From the NCBI RefSeq assembly GCF_022581195.2, contig NC_061482.1, positions 8,928,001 through 8,992,000 of the forward strand: a DNA stretch of 64,000 nucleotides. The letters run 5' to 3'. Below, one piece after another: positions 37,626 to 48,271 of this stretch. Position 1 is the first letter of the stretch. The number at the start of each line of letters is the position of its first letter. This DNA comes from Helicoverpa zea (taxonomy: Eukaryota; Arthropoda; Insecta; Lepidoptera; Noctuidae). The position numbers were made by a program, and so were the translations under genes. Under the pieces are notes generated by a model. The model had not been told where the DNA came from and searched no databases. It worked only from the letters and a program-made list of their open reading frames with translations.

Positions 37626-37901
37626 CCACCCATAGTTGATCTACCACCTAATCTGAGAACAGCAACATTGACAGAGGTCTTATTTCCAGAGCTCACAATT
37701 CCAGATTCAAGAATAGGAACACAAGAAGTAGAAAGTGTGAAAGAAGCATTTGATATTCACATGGAAGATAGGATAGGATTGGCTAGACAAATCCGTGTGT
37801 TGTTGAATGCAATGGATCCCAGAGAAAGATATTTGCCAATACTTCCTAATTCTGGGGACAAATTAATACGAAGCATGCGATGTTACATAATAATTTTGTA
37901 A
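37626..37901 (+). pseudogene. Unrecognised broken ORF, second part of a possible virus-derived segment
   Basis: The frame opens after a stop at 37623-37625. It has a Pro-rich start (PPIVDLPPNL), then FPELTIPDSRIGTQEVESVK and an acidic/basic helical region through NAMDPRERYLPILPNSGD, and stops at 37899-37901. It has no Met at a sensible place, so it is probably the continuation of the 37414 frame after a frameshift. Its stop overlaps the ATG of the next frame (TAATG). A Pro-rich, charged protein followed by a compact small protein recalls the phosphoprotein-matrix order of mononegaviruses, but that is only an analogy. Confidence 0.35.
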
Positions 37902-38366
37902 TGAGTAATATAGAGGTATTGAACATGGATATAAATACGTCCTGGGAGCGAATATTAGAAAAGAGCGGTTGATTATTTGGACATCATTAGTGGCAAGAAT
38001 TCATTAGAGCATGTTTGGTTGAAAGCATTGTTTGAAAGAGGATCCACATTAGAGTGCAAAAAAGATGGTTTAACCACTTGTCCTATGCCTTCCGACTGTA
38101 GAGAGGCCACTATAGGTAACATGGTAGATTGTGAAATTAGAGTGCTACAAGGGATTCAAATGGTTAGTTTCAAGTATGATGACATTAAGGGGAAATTCAC
38201 ACATAATGGATCATGGCTATTAGAGATATCATGCAATTTTACAACGAATAGGGAGTTCCTATCTATGTTAATGGGAGTAGGAACATACATAAAGTATCGA
38301 TACACTGAAACCACCACCATGTTGAGATACGAGGATCGAAACAAAAGATTTATTATTGTACTTTAA
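37901..38366 (+). pseudogene. Unrecognised ORF with one frameshift, possible virus-derived small protein
   Basis: An ATG at 37901-37903 opens about 23 codons to a stop (TGA near 37970). The main frame, with no Met, runs from 37959 to 38366, about 135 codons. It has several Cys (CKKDGLTTCPMPSDC), a strand-rich middle (SFKYDDIKGKFTHNGSW, LLEISCNFTTNREF) and a basic end. No transposase, reverse transcriptase or cellular domain is visible. The coding look, the small-ORF arrangement and the flanking direct repeats suggest an endogenised viral fragment. An unknown transposon ORF is the alternative. Confidence 0.4.
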
Positions 38367-38554
38367 GTTTAATATAAAGAAAGAGCACATTCTGGCACAT
38401 TGTTATCTCACGGAATAAGGACAAGAGAGAGACCACAGACAATAAATATCAGTATAAGTTTTCAAACCACAGATAATAAATTTACTAATTACAACACATA
38501 CAAAGTGCCCACTCTCTTTTAAGAATGTTGATTTCGAAGATGTTTAATTGTAGG

Positions 38555-38665
38555 TACGATAATTATTGTTTTGTATTTACCAATGGCTCTAAAGATGTTC
38601 ATGGAGTTGGCGCAGCATTTTTGATGCCCAGACAAACGCTGGTATTAAATTTAAATTGTGCAATG
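38555..38665 (+). pseudogene. RNase H domain fragment of a retrotransposon
   Basis: The frame reads YCFVFTNGSKDVHGVGAAFL. This is the first motif of LINE/LTR ribonuclease H ('YTDGSKxxxGVGAAF'), with the catalytic Asp replaced by Asn. The rest of the domain is missing. AATAAATAAATAAT at 38830-38845 may be a LINE-type tail. Confidence 0.6.
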
Positions 38666-38964
38666 AGAAAAACAAAACTTAGAATCCATTTAAAACAGTG
38701 CTAGTTTTTTATTAGAATAGTTTTTAATTAAAATGTAAATATTTGTAGGTATATTTGGTTAATTCGCCCTAACAGAGTAATGTATACCTAGGACAAGGAT
38801 GCATATCTGTAACAGTATACATTTTACAATAAATAAATAATTAATGAAATACCCGTGCTATTGTATATGCACCAATGAATATGATTGGTGGATATCAATC
38901 GCATCCAGTAGCAGCGTAGCATAGCAATCTCCGGTGAAACAGCCGCCTAAACGCTGTTAAAAGC

Positions 38965-39120
38965 TATGGATAAAGTAAACATCGAAGACTGGATAATCGA
39001 GTGGCTAATCTACTATAGTAAGCAAAATATAAAATACCACCGTAAATTCGAAGAAACAGCGTTTTCAATAACCATTATTCAACAATATGTCAGTGCTCTG
39101 ATACCAAATTCGAAGAAGTA
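38965..39120 (+). other. Short 51-codon open frame across the right 24-bp repeat
   Basis: ATG at 38965 opens MDKVNIEDWIIEWLIYYSKQ and stops near 39120. It spans the right copy of the 24-bp repeat, so if that repeat is a target duplication the frame is a junction artefact. No family recognised. Confidence 0.25.
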
Positions 39121-39144
39121 AAACAACAACAACACAACCACTAA

Positions 39145-40760
39145 TTGGAGTCTCCGGACATAACCTACATTGGCCCCAGCTTCCAGTGGCCAGGCAACAT
39201 AGGACCGTTTAGACGCCGGGGGGCGGCAGAAAAGTTTTTACATTTAATTGTTTCAATGAACGATGGCAGTAGCGACGCGGCGACGCCGGAAGCAGTGCGT
39301 GTGAACCTTCCACATCGGCTGAGACCTCAGTAAGATGCACCTTCTGTTCCCTGGCAAGTTTAAAGGAGAAAGGGGCCTGAAGATACACTTCGGCAAAGTC
39401 CACAAGTCGCAGAGTCTACCTCAGTACCCCTTGACCGCTCAAGTTACACCTCAATAAACCATCCCCTCTGGAACTCTTTATCAAAATTAAAAAGTAACAC
39501 CCCCATACTTAAAAGAGTGCCCAGGGGTGCAAGGTGGTCTGTTGCGTCAAGTCTGGCCCGATGCGTCCGCCTTGAAGCCCAGGAAAATTCAGAAAGCGCC
39601 TGGGAACAGTTGCTTACCTACCGTATCCTACACGTTGACAAAACTCAGATCAATAAAAAATCCCTAACCAAGCAAATAAAACTAAATTGTAGCCTTTCGA
39701 CCTCCATTTTCATCCCAGACACTTCACTAAATTCAAAATTCACATCCAAGGACTTGTGTCAATATGTAGAGAATAAATTAAGAGAGGGTGACATAAGGGG
39801 TGCTGCTAGGAGCCTTTTCAGCAGCGATGTGGTGGCGCCGTACTCTCCAGAAACACTTGCCGCTCTGGAGAGTAAACACCCGCTAAAAAGTGAGGTCACC
39901 CGCTCCTGCGGATGACCTCACTTTCCCCGACCCTCCAGATCTAAATTCCGACCACCTCACCGTTACAGCCCAACAAGTAGCTGGAGCTATAGCTTCCTTC
40001 AGGACCGGCTCTGCCGGCAGCCTCAACGGCCTGAGCCCTCAACATCTGAAGGATCTTGTAGACTCAGGCGCTGGGGAAGCTGGTGAGTAACTTTTGAGGG
40101 AACTTACGGCTCTAGTGAATCTTATGCTCTCCGGGAGTGTGAAAAATGCTGTCGTGGACGTGCTTTACAGAGCCAACTTACGTGCGTAAAAAGGACGGCG
40201 GCATTCGTCCCATTGTCATAGGATGTACTTACAGGCGTATGGCAGCCAAAATTTGTTGCAAGCTCTGTCATGACGTGCTTGCTAACAAACAGCCCCTGCA
40301 ACTCGGATTTGGTTCGAAAGGGGGCTGTGAGGCTGCTATACATGCCTTCTCCACATTTTTAGATTCAAAAAAAGGTGAGGTCATCTTTAAGGTTGACATA
40401 AAGAATGCTTTTAATTCTGTTAACAGGAACACCTTGTTGGCCGAGGCTAAAAAAGAATTATCAGAAATTTATAGTTACCTTTGGCAATGCTACAGGCACC
40501 CTTGTAAATTATTATACAAGGACCATGTTTTGGAATCTGCAGTTGGATGCCAACAGGCTGATCCTCGCGGGCCGGTCATTTTCAGTTTGGCTATTCACCC
40601 CATAATAGAGAAACTAAATTCAAAATTTAACGCTTGGTATTTGGATGACGGGACCCTAAGAGGTGATAGAGAAACTGTTTACCAAGATCTCACATTCCTA
40701 AAGAAACATTCTAAAAGAAAAACTTCATTCGATTGGACTGGACCTTAATTCATCAAAATT
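39145..40760 (+). pseudogene. Degraded non-LTR retrotransposon (zinc finger and reverse transcriptase)
   Basis: Order of remnants: an N-terminal C2H2-like finger split by a frameshift near 39340-39410 (CTFCSL then RGLKIHFGKVH); a linker frame (39517-39915) ending ...EVTRSCG; a frame with the palm lead-in 'GAIASFRTGSAGSLNGLSPQH' (39890-40090); and the core frame 40146-40748. The core has RKKDGGIRPIVIGCTYRR, GFGSKGGCEAA, motif A VDIKNAFNSV, motif B QADPRGP (usually QGDPLGP) and motif C YLDDG. At least three frameshifts and stops make it dead. The clade is not assigned: the YLDD form and 'GFGxKGGCEAA' define a recognisable group, but I cannot name it safely. Confidence 0.8.
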
Positions 40761-41069
40761 TTTGTTCCTGACGTCCCGGTCAGACAGACAATTCAAGGTC
40801 ATAAGCATCTCAAATTAAAATTCTGGAAGAAAAAAAATAAAAATGCTTGCAAACGATAGATAACATATCTGCGTATATGTAATCTGGGGCCAAGTCTCGA
40901 ACCAAGTAGGTAAACCCGTACTATCCTTGTTTAGCAGCCATAGGCCGCTATTTCTATTCCCTACATCCTCTATGTGGTTAAAGCTCAAGGTTCCTTAGAA
41001 TAAGCTTATCGCTCAATATAATTATAATAAGTATATTAATTTAAAAATATATAATATATATACCACCTA

Positions 41070-41700
41070 CCAGCCTGCTCCGACTTCCGGTACCTTGGTT
41101 CACTCGTCCCAAGTGACGGTGAGCTGGACAGGGACGTTACGCATCGGATCAATTCTGGATGGATGAAGTGGCGACAGGTAACTAGCACTATCTGTGACCC
41201 ACGGATGCCCCTCAAACTGAAGGGCAAAATCCACAAATCCGTCATAAGCCCTGTCGTCCTGTATGGATCAGAGTGTTGGGCATTGAAAAAGAAGCATGAG
41301 AAGAGTGCATGTAGCAGAGATGAGAATGTTGAGATGGATGTGTGGGGTTACCAGAATGGACAAAGTGAGGAATGAGTATATCAGAGGAAGCCTAAAAGTA
41401 GCGCCAGTGACAGAGAAAATTAGAGGTCAGCGTTTGTCGTGGTATGGGCATGTGATGAGACGGTGTGAAACGCATGCTACAAAGAGTGTGCTAAGTATGA
41501 ATGTGGAGGGATGGAGAGGCAGAGGTAGACCGAGGAAAAGATGGATTGATTGCCTGAAAGAAGACATGAAGCAGAAAGGAGTGGATGTAAGTATGTCGTC
41601 TGACAGAGAGGAGGAGGAAAATATTGCAAAGAGAACTAACATGACTGTTTTACATATGCTTTCGTTGGGATTTTATTTACAACTAACATTACTGTGGTTC
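41070..41700 (+). pseudogene. RTE-like LINE, 3' end of the reverse transcriptase ORF
   Basis: Frame one reads FRYLGSLVPSDGELDRDVTH then LYGSECWALKKKHE. A frameshift near 41298 moves to frame two, VHVAEMRMLRWMCGVTRMDK, then RLSWYGHVMRR and GRGRPRKRWIDCLKEDM. This is the conserved C-terminal region of RTE-clade proteins (ECWALKKKHE..LRWMCG..RWYGHVMRR..RGRPKKRW). It is 5'-truncated and frame-broken, followed by an AATAAAG-containing tail near 41806. Confidence 0.85.
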
Positions 41701-42027
41701 TGCTTCAAGTGTCTCCTAACCTATATGCCATGTTAACCACACTTGTTACAAAATACATACGGCTGTATATGTGTGTGTAAAATGTAAACCTACTCATATT
41801 CTGAAAGAATAAAGTCTGAATGCGAGGGCCAATCTCTGAACTCTGAACAGCATTGCAGAAGTTATTGAAACATTTTTTTAATAAGCTACGGAAGTTCTGA
41901 AAAGAACCTTGTTATTCTGAAGATTGAAACCACGTTCGAATTTAACTGCCAATAGTTTCAATAATTGCGAACGAAGTCCTGCGCATTCCCAGAGCAGAGA
42001 TAAGTTTACGTTCATCTCTATAACAAA
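41701..42027. other. Intron, no feature recognised
   Basis: Tail of the RTE fragment then unassigned sequence. Confidence 0.4.
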
Positions 42028-42265
42028 TTAGCTTTTGCCCGCGACTTCGTTCGCGTGGAATAGTGGCATCGGGCAGATTTTTGGTTTGATCAATAGATAG
42101 GCTCTGTATGTCCGGAATAAATTGTATTTTTTATTTTTATTTTTTGTAATAAAAACTATCCTATGTCTTTCTCCTGGCTCTAAACTACTTCCCTGCCAGT
42201 TTTCAGCTAAATCGGTTCAGCCGTTCTTGAGTTATAAGTGGAGTAACTAACACGACTTTCTTTTA
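42028..42265 (-). mobile_element. Helitron-like element, its 5' tip displaced to 44416-44426
   Basis: Starts TTAGCTTTTGCCCGCGACTT (3' end, reversed) and continues through TCAGCTAAATCGGTTCAGCC to CGACTTTCTTTTA. The usual TATATAGATAA end is found only after the next two insertions, at 44416-44426. Confidence 0.65.
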
Positions 42266-42855
42266 TACAGGGTTACTGGTAAGTAGACCGCATCCTTTCA
42301 GGAGGTGATAGTATAGGTCAATACGAACAAATTTGACCCTGGGATACACTGGGCAAAAGTTAACCCGTTTCAAGATAATCGAATTTTAAGATCTTTTCTT
42401 TACAAGTCGTCTAGGTACACGTATACATTTTTATTACTAGTTAAAAGTCTCGTTTTTGCGGATTTTTGTGTGTTTTGTGGCTTTTTGGATAGCTAGATAA
42501 ATGTAGATGTTTTTAAAGTATTCTGCACAAAAAAATGAAGAGTAATATTTTTGAGAAAATATCGACAAAAAAAGTAATTGCTGTTCGCTATAATTTCCTC
42601 TGTGATTTGTACAGTTTTATGGTTTGTTATTATGAAATGATTCATCTTCTATCCAAAAACACACAAAAATCCACAAAAACGAGACTTTTGACTAATAATG
42701 AAAATTTATACGTGTACCTAGACGACTGATCTTGAAATTCGATTATCTCGAAACGGGTTAACTTTTGTCCAGTGTCTCCCAGGGTCAAATTTGTCCGTAT
42801 TGACCTATACTATCACCTCCTGAAAGGATGCGGTCTACTTACCAGTAACCCTGTA
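42266..42855. mobile_element. TA-flanked foldback MITE, family Y copy 1
   Basis: 590 bp with TA on both sides. Arms of about 130 bp begin TACAGGGTTACTGGTAAGTA. The interior has a second inverted pair (TCTCGTTTTTGCGGATTTTTG and its partner near 42665-42690). A sister copy is at 57096 with its centre in the opposite orientation. Confidence 0.8.
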
Positions 42856-42857
42856 TA

Positions 42858-44415
42858 CACTCAGCGGCACGGAATCTGGCCCAAGCACATTTGAGCCTTA
42901 TAACCATTATTTAAATGAAAAATCTGAATTTTTATTTTAAAATTGTTTAATTTACTCATTTTCCAAAAGAAAATGACTAACAAACAACAGAATTGTGAGG
43001 ATTTTCATTAAGTTTCATTGAGTTAGAAAACAGAGCCCTTTACCGCAATAATCACCATAAACTTTTTAAATTCTAAATTTTTAATAAAACAGAAAGTTAT
43101 CGAATTTTAATAATGGGTGTTTCTTGCTCTTGATCTGATGACTGCCTGCATGCGATCTGGCATGCTCTGGATGATGTTTTTTATCTCCACCTGAGAGATC
43201 CTCTCAGGCAGCACCAGCGCGGTTTTCAGTTCACTAAGAGTCCGTGGTGGGTTACGACTTGCTTGGACCTGTCTTTTAAGCATGTTCCAGACATGTTATA
43301 CAGGATTCATGGCTGGGTTTCTTGCAGGCCAGTCCAATTTTTGAATACCGACCTCGAACAAGTAATCGGTTACGCAAAGAGCTGCGTGAGGTCGAGCATT
43401 GTCCTGCATTATACGAAATTCTTCACTTCCTATGAATCCCTGACAGGGTAAAACATGATTTTGAAGGATCTCTTCAATATACCGCACTGTTGTCAATCGA
43501 CTTTCGAAAACCAATAATTCAGAACGGGCTTCTGAACTCATTCTTCGCCAAACCAAGGTGGACCCACCATGAAAACCAACTGTTTGCTTGGTAGTGGTGG
43601 GAAGAAACCATTCTCCGCGCTTTCTCCATTCACATTCACGGCCGTCTGGAGCTCTTAAGACGACTCTGCATTCATCGGTCCATAAAATTTTACTCCATTG
43701 GTCATGCGTCTAATTTGCATGTCTCTTGCAAACCTACGTCTGGCTATGCGATAGAGCGGGAGAAGTTCCGGGCCTCGAGTTGGTCTTCGAGCACGCAGAT
43801 CCTCCATCCTTCTTCTTATTGTGCGCTTACGGACGTTGACTTCACTTGCTGTTTGCAAAGGCTGGCGTATCTCTAACGCAGTGGGAAACCGATTTTTCAT
43901 TATTGCACGTACGATAAATCGGTCGTCGTGCGCCGACGAACACCTTACACCCCACTTTCTGGTCTTCTTGTGTAAAGGCCAGTCTGGTCATACATTTTCT
44001 ATGCATATCTTTAACTTGTACGCGGTGCACTTAAAGTTTCAACCATCTTCCGCTGCTTCCGCCCTTGACGTCTTAGCAACACCACTTGAGCAACTTGAGC
44101 AGCAGTGAGGGTAATTTTCAGATCAAATTGTGAAAAAAAGAGAAACAAAAAACTATCATAATCATAATTTTTTTTGGAACGTGCTTAGTACTTCAGCAAT
44201 TTCTATCTGAATTTAAACTTAACTTTCTGCTTTGTGTTCCAACAACGGAATCTGTTTCTAGTGTTACAAAAGTTAAACAGACACACATTTTTCTGTATTT
44301 TAATTAACAATTACGAGAGGACTAACAATATGTCATATGAAATTAGAATTTGCAACAGCTATCCGAGCTGATATCTACTTGTACTTGTTTGAGCCAAATT
44401 CCGTGCCGCTGAGTG
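42858..44415 (-). mobile_element. Tc1/mariner element, degenerate
   Basis: 1558 bp, TA at 42856-42857 and 44416-44417. The inverted termini start CACTCAGCGGCACGGAATCT. A dead Tc1-type transposase is on the minus strand. The left end directly abuts the MITE ending at 42855, sharing its TA. Confidence 0.88.
43250..43960 (-). pseudogene. Tc1-like transposase pseudogene
   Basis: Two main minus-strand fragments survive. Upstream (43655-43900) has the paired helix-turn-helix region: ALEIRQPLQTASEVNVRKRT then RRRMEDLRARRPTRGP and LYRIARRRFARDM. Downstream (43296-43556) has the second catalytic motif IMQDNARPHAA and the third-motif lead KLDWPARNPAMNPV. The first DDE Asp region lies in the broken link between them. 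Frameshifts and stops separate the fragments, so it is inactive. Tc1 proteins are normally about 340 residues of DNA-binding plus DDE catalysis. Confidence 0.88.
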
Positions 44416-44426
44416 TATATAGATAA

Positions 44427-44665
44427 TATCTGAGGTGCTCTTGTTGTTTTGCTAATTAGCTTCTGTCGATATAAGCGTAACAAAAGAATATATCTGAATT
44501 ACTTCCACGATTATATATAAGTACCTATATTTGAATGACACGAATACTATTTTTGTGTAGATACTTACATACAAAAAGTGGAATAATAACATAATTGTTT
44601 TTAAGATTGAGAATTTTTTTTGGCAGGACACGCAAGTTTACAACTTTTATACTTGGTGTCCACAG
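44427..44665. other. Intron before the third exon
   Basis: AT-rich sequence leading to the acceptor at 44665. A pyrimidine tract (TTTTTTTTGGCAG, near 44615-44628) gives an alternative AG upstream, but the exon match starts at 44666. Confidence 0.5.
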
Positions 44666-44795
44666 GTGATCCCGCCTTCTTCAGGTCTCAACGACTACGC
44701 AGTGAGTATGCGCCCGGACTACCACCGCGCCGTGATGGCCACGATAACGCATTACGGATGGAAAAACGTCATCTACATCTACGATTCTCATGATG
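44666..44795 (+). CDS. GluRIA: AMPA-type ionotropic glutamate receptor, amino-terminal domain exon (third in window)
   Basis: The exon opens in phase 0 with VIPPSSGLNDYAVSMRPDYH and includes the strand YGWKNVIYIYDSHDG. It corresponds to the vertebrate GluA segment '[29 protein letters not shown]', so it covers the hinge and the second lobe of the amino-terminal domain. The acceptor is CCACAG at 44665 and the donor is GTAAGT at 44796. The 130-bp length leaves one base (G), completed to Gly by the next exon. There are no stops or frameshifts, and codon use is noticeably more GC-rich than the flanking intron, as expected for a functional exon. The upstream intron is about 9.5 kb and holds the virus-like segment, LINE fragments and a Tc1 element. 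Confidence 0.95.
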
Positions 44796-45317
44796 GTAAG
44801 TTCTACCCATACAAAACAACTAACAACTAGGTAATACCAAATCAGCAAAACGGCTAATAGGTAAGAAAATACAATAAACATAATAAAAATATGTATAAAA
44901 TAAAATTATCCGAGAATTACTCTTAAAACTTCATGCAGACCCGCAAACTATTTATAATATATACTATATCTATCTTTAAAACTACAAGTTACTACTCGTA
45001 TTATGATCGCATTTGTATTCTCGACTGTTAAAAGTATAAGACGGGTAAATATTACGCCTTTATCCCTCAAAGAACAAAAAAGGAAAAAAATTTGAGTCTC
45101 GCCTCCGGAATTTTAATTCAAGGCGAGGGGTGAAATATTTTAAACTCTCCTCTTCGAATAATGAGTGCAGTATTAACAATAATGAGTTGATTTTATTATA
45201 TTCATGACACGTTGAGTTAATTTAGTCATACGTCGTATATTTGTTTCATTGCGTATTCTAATTAGATATTCTTTACTCTTTTCTTTTTGATGATTGTAAC
45301 GAAATACTTATAAAGTA
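44796..45317. other. Intron after the third exon, no feature recognised
   Basis: AT-rich, no gene or repeat recognised. Confidence 0.45.
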
Positions 45318-45495
45318 CTAGCTTCCACTCGCGGCTTCGCCCGCGTGGGGTGTTGTCAAAAAGCCTATGTGTTAATCCAGGGTATCACGTATCTACATAC
45401 CAAATTTCATCCAAATCGATAGAGCCGTTTTTGCGTGAAAGAATAACAAACATACAGACATTCATTCTCACAAACTTTCGCATTTATAATATTAT
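45318..45495 (-). mobile_element. Short non-autonomous Helitron-like element, reversed copy
   Basis: Begins CTAGCTTCCACTCGCGGCTT (complement of the 3' end) and ends CATTTATAATATTATA (complement of a degenerate 5' end). Same family as the copies at 1153, 12668, 31757 and 56848. Confidence 0.75.
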
Positions 45496-47100
45496 ATATA
45501 ATACCTATACATATATTAAGAAGGACTAAGTAAGATGAAGACTTACTTCATGACCAAAGACTTGTTAAAAAACCACGTCCTCGGAATTATAATACAATAT
45601 ATAGATAGGGTGACTGGTAATTAGTGACCGAGGTTTTTGTCTCTGGGACCCCAGCCACCGGTAGCTTGAACGCCGTTCCTGATGCTGGCGTACATAGCCG
45701 ATAGAACACAAAAAGTTGGCAGGACTGGAACAACCTTAGCAAAAAAAGTTATGTAATAAAAATCTATATGTACGAGTGTATCTACATATAATAAAGATAC
45801 AAATAAGTACAAAACAACAACATGTCAATATGCATATAAACACGCATAAATACGATTTTTAGAGACGCGTAGTCACGGATCTGATGCGACGTAAAATTCA
45901 TTTTATGTCACAGTCACAGGATCACCTCAGAAAAAGGAGCACTTTGCAAACGGAAAACCCCATTTACATATAAAATGTGGTTGAGTACGTACGTATACTG
46001 ATAGCTATGAATACGCACGCTCACTAAGGAAACTGTTTGGGTTATTTTACCAATAGATTTTATTTGGTACTCCGCTTTTGGTATCACTAATATAACTTAT
46101 CATTTTAAAAACTGATGTCTTATTGGTATAATATTTACAATCTACGATACGATTTTTTTTATTCAGATAGATCATAGCGAAACTTGTAAAAGCCAAATGA
46201 GAGACTTAACAACAAAAGTTCACCTTAACGCGAGCAAAGCTAAGAGAAAATAAAAATGAGAAAGACATTAAAGCAAGTGCGGATGTCGTGGCAGGGGCCG
46301 AGAGTCGCGGGCGCCGGATGCTGTGCAGATGCTAAAGAGGTACGATATGAAAACCAGATTTTACAAAAGAAATAACAGCACTGAAGATACTTTCATTAAG
46401 AATGGATACGTTTATAAGCATCGGGGTGTCATATTTGATGGGGTTTTGGATATCTGAAGAACGGAAATAAATTCGAGATTGTATTCATGACGAAAACGGA
46501 AGACAGATCGATCAGATGTCGATCCAAAAAACACCCTCTTCATAACGCCAGTTACAGCCAACTCAACACTTTGCTTGGATTGAAATATATTCACTTTTTG
46601 TGACAACTGTAATTTCGTGTGTGAAAAATGAAATGACTGAGTTTAATACCCACGGTCTCGGAAACCCCATATAACATAGTTTTTGTATTTTTTTACTCAA
46701 TAATATTTTATGTTAGGTATATATTTAGTTTCACAACAATTAATAATTATGTGATTCATTAAAAATATATATTTTTTACTATTAATTTACAAAGATACCA
46801 TACCTATGTTTATAATATAGCAGCATGTGTTAGAAGTATTTATTTTGATTACCTTTATAATCAATTAATAATTACCATTTATTTTGTATGTTTTTTTTTA
46901 TATAAATTCAATCCGAAATTTAAAGTGTTGTTAAAAATTGTATTTTTATATCGAAAAGTTTAAAATCTGGTAAACATACTTCATTATTATAAGTCTAAAA
47001 ACAAATTCATTATTTTGGACTAAGTCTTGAATTTTAAGCTAAAAATATGATTTTATTAGTAGTTATTTGTAAATAATGATCTAAAAAGTTTGCGTTGTGA
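45496..47100. other. Intron, no feature recognised
   Basis: No gene. Strongly AT-rich from 46690. If a solo LTR exists around 47117 it would start in this stretch (a TGTTAGG at 46711 is a possible edge), but no flanking duplication confirms it. Confidence 0.35.
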
Positions 47101-47116
47101 ATAGTGGGGGTAATTG

Positions 47117-47290
47117 TATAAAAAGCGTTGTTTGGCCTGGACAAGGGGACTTGTTGTTAGTCAACCGTCGAGGACAGACGTGACTTTGTACCAAGTGGCT
47201 GAATAAATTATAGATAAGTATATTTGTTTAAATATATTTATTGTTGCTATATTTGTGAAATAAACTAGTTTGTACAATAAAACTGTACTC
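47117..47290 (+). promoter_or_regulatory. Candidate RNA polymerase II core promoter and polyadenylation signals (possible solo LTR)
   Basis: TATAAAAA at 47117, then AGACGTG at 47176, a match to the arthropod downstream promoter element. If the start is the A at 47149, TATA sits at -32 and the element at +28, the canonical spacings. AATAAA-like signals follow near 47202 and 47259, which would give the short U3-R-U5 layout of an LTR. No gene follows, and LTR borders and target duplications were not found. All of this is inference from motif spacing. Confidence 0.35.
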
Positions 47291-47309
47291 TTTAATTTAT
47301 AGATTTAAC

Positions 47310-48044
47310 AAAAAACACAACTTGACCTAATTTAATAATATTATTTTAAAACTTCAGTTTCCCTCATTTAAGAATCCTCTGAATACCTAACTTCTATCAC
47401 ATGCATGGATAAATTAGAACTATCAGGGAAGTCATCATAATTCGAAAGCGCTATATTTGAAGGTACACTTCTCATAGAAAACCAAGACGTATTATATTTG
47501 TAGTTTATTGTGCTCAGGGCCAAGACAATATTATTGTAATGTGAACAAAACTACTGATATAGTCACAAAATATTGATTTATTATTACAAATAAAGTTGAA
47601 CAGGACTTGGCTTCTATGCGATCTCAAAACTTTTTACGGTGGAGGAATTGCGTAGAGGATTGGCTTTTTTTACATTTAATGTTTTTGGTGGGATCTAATT
47701 TATTTTTTGTAGGTATCTTTCTTCTCTAAGTATGTAACAAATTAAATTAACTTACATGCAACTAACTAAATATATAACAAACTAAATATGTACACCTCTA
47801 AAGTAGCACGTAAACAACATTTTTTTTAAATAAAGTAAAAAATTTCGAAATTGACGAATTTTTGAATCGAATATCTTTAAGAATAAAAGAGATTTATTTC
47901 AGAGGTAGATGGCGCAATCACATGAAATTATTAGTTTTTTTTAAGTACTACTTATACTAAGCTATGTAACGAAACCATAGCGCGATTTAGACCAGGACAA
48001 CGCCATCTATCGAGCGAGCATGGAGTATTTATCGCACTGCATTA
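47310..48044. other. Intron, no feature recognised
   Basis: AT-rich, no gene recognised. Confidence 0.4.
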
Positions 48045-48271
48045 TAGTTCGGCCATTCAGAGAATGCGTTCCTGACACGTCGCGATTGAACTGACGACGT
48101 AACTTTGCAATGGCGTTGCAGTTACGATAAAAATATTTTTGCTGGTTGTTTACCGTTTTAACAATTGAGGAGCATTAAAACAACATTATTATATCAATAA
48201 TCAATGAATGTTATTACGTCGTCAGTTCAATCGCGACGTGTCAGGAACGCATTCTCTGAATGGCCGAACTA
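48045..48271. mobile_element. TA-flanked foldback MITE, family X copy 1
   Basis: 227 bp, TA at 48043-48044 and 48272-48273. Arms of about 58 bp start TAGTTCGGCCATTCAGAGAA, and the loop contains TGCTGGTTGTTTACCGTTTT. A 227-bp sister is at 60392 with the centre inverted. TA duplications suggest a Tc1/mariner-type mobiliser. Confidence 0.85.

Larger units (their letters stand above)
37231..39040. repeat. 24-bp perfect direct repeats flanking a 1.76-kb segment
   Basis: 37231-37254 and 39017-39040 are identical (AGTAAGCAAAATATAAAATA then CCAC). Between them lie the broken virus-like ORFs and an RNase H fragment. The pair could be a long target-site duplication of a LINE-mediated insertion or a local duplication. 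The inserted sequence has no clear poly-A end next to the right copy. Confidence 0.65.

Noticed and set aside
44615..44630. Alternative splice acceptor 37 bp before the third exon
   Set aside because: The sequence between it and 44666 does not match the receptor protein and would shift the frame.
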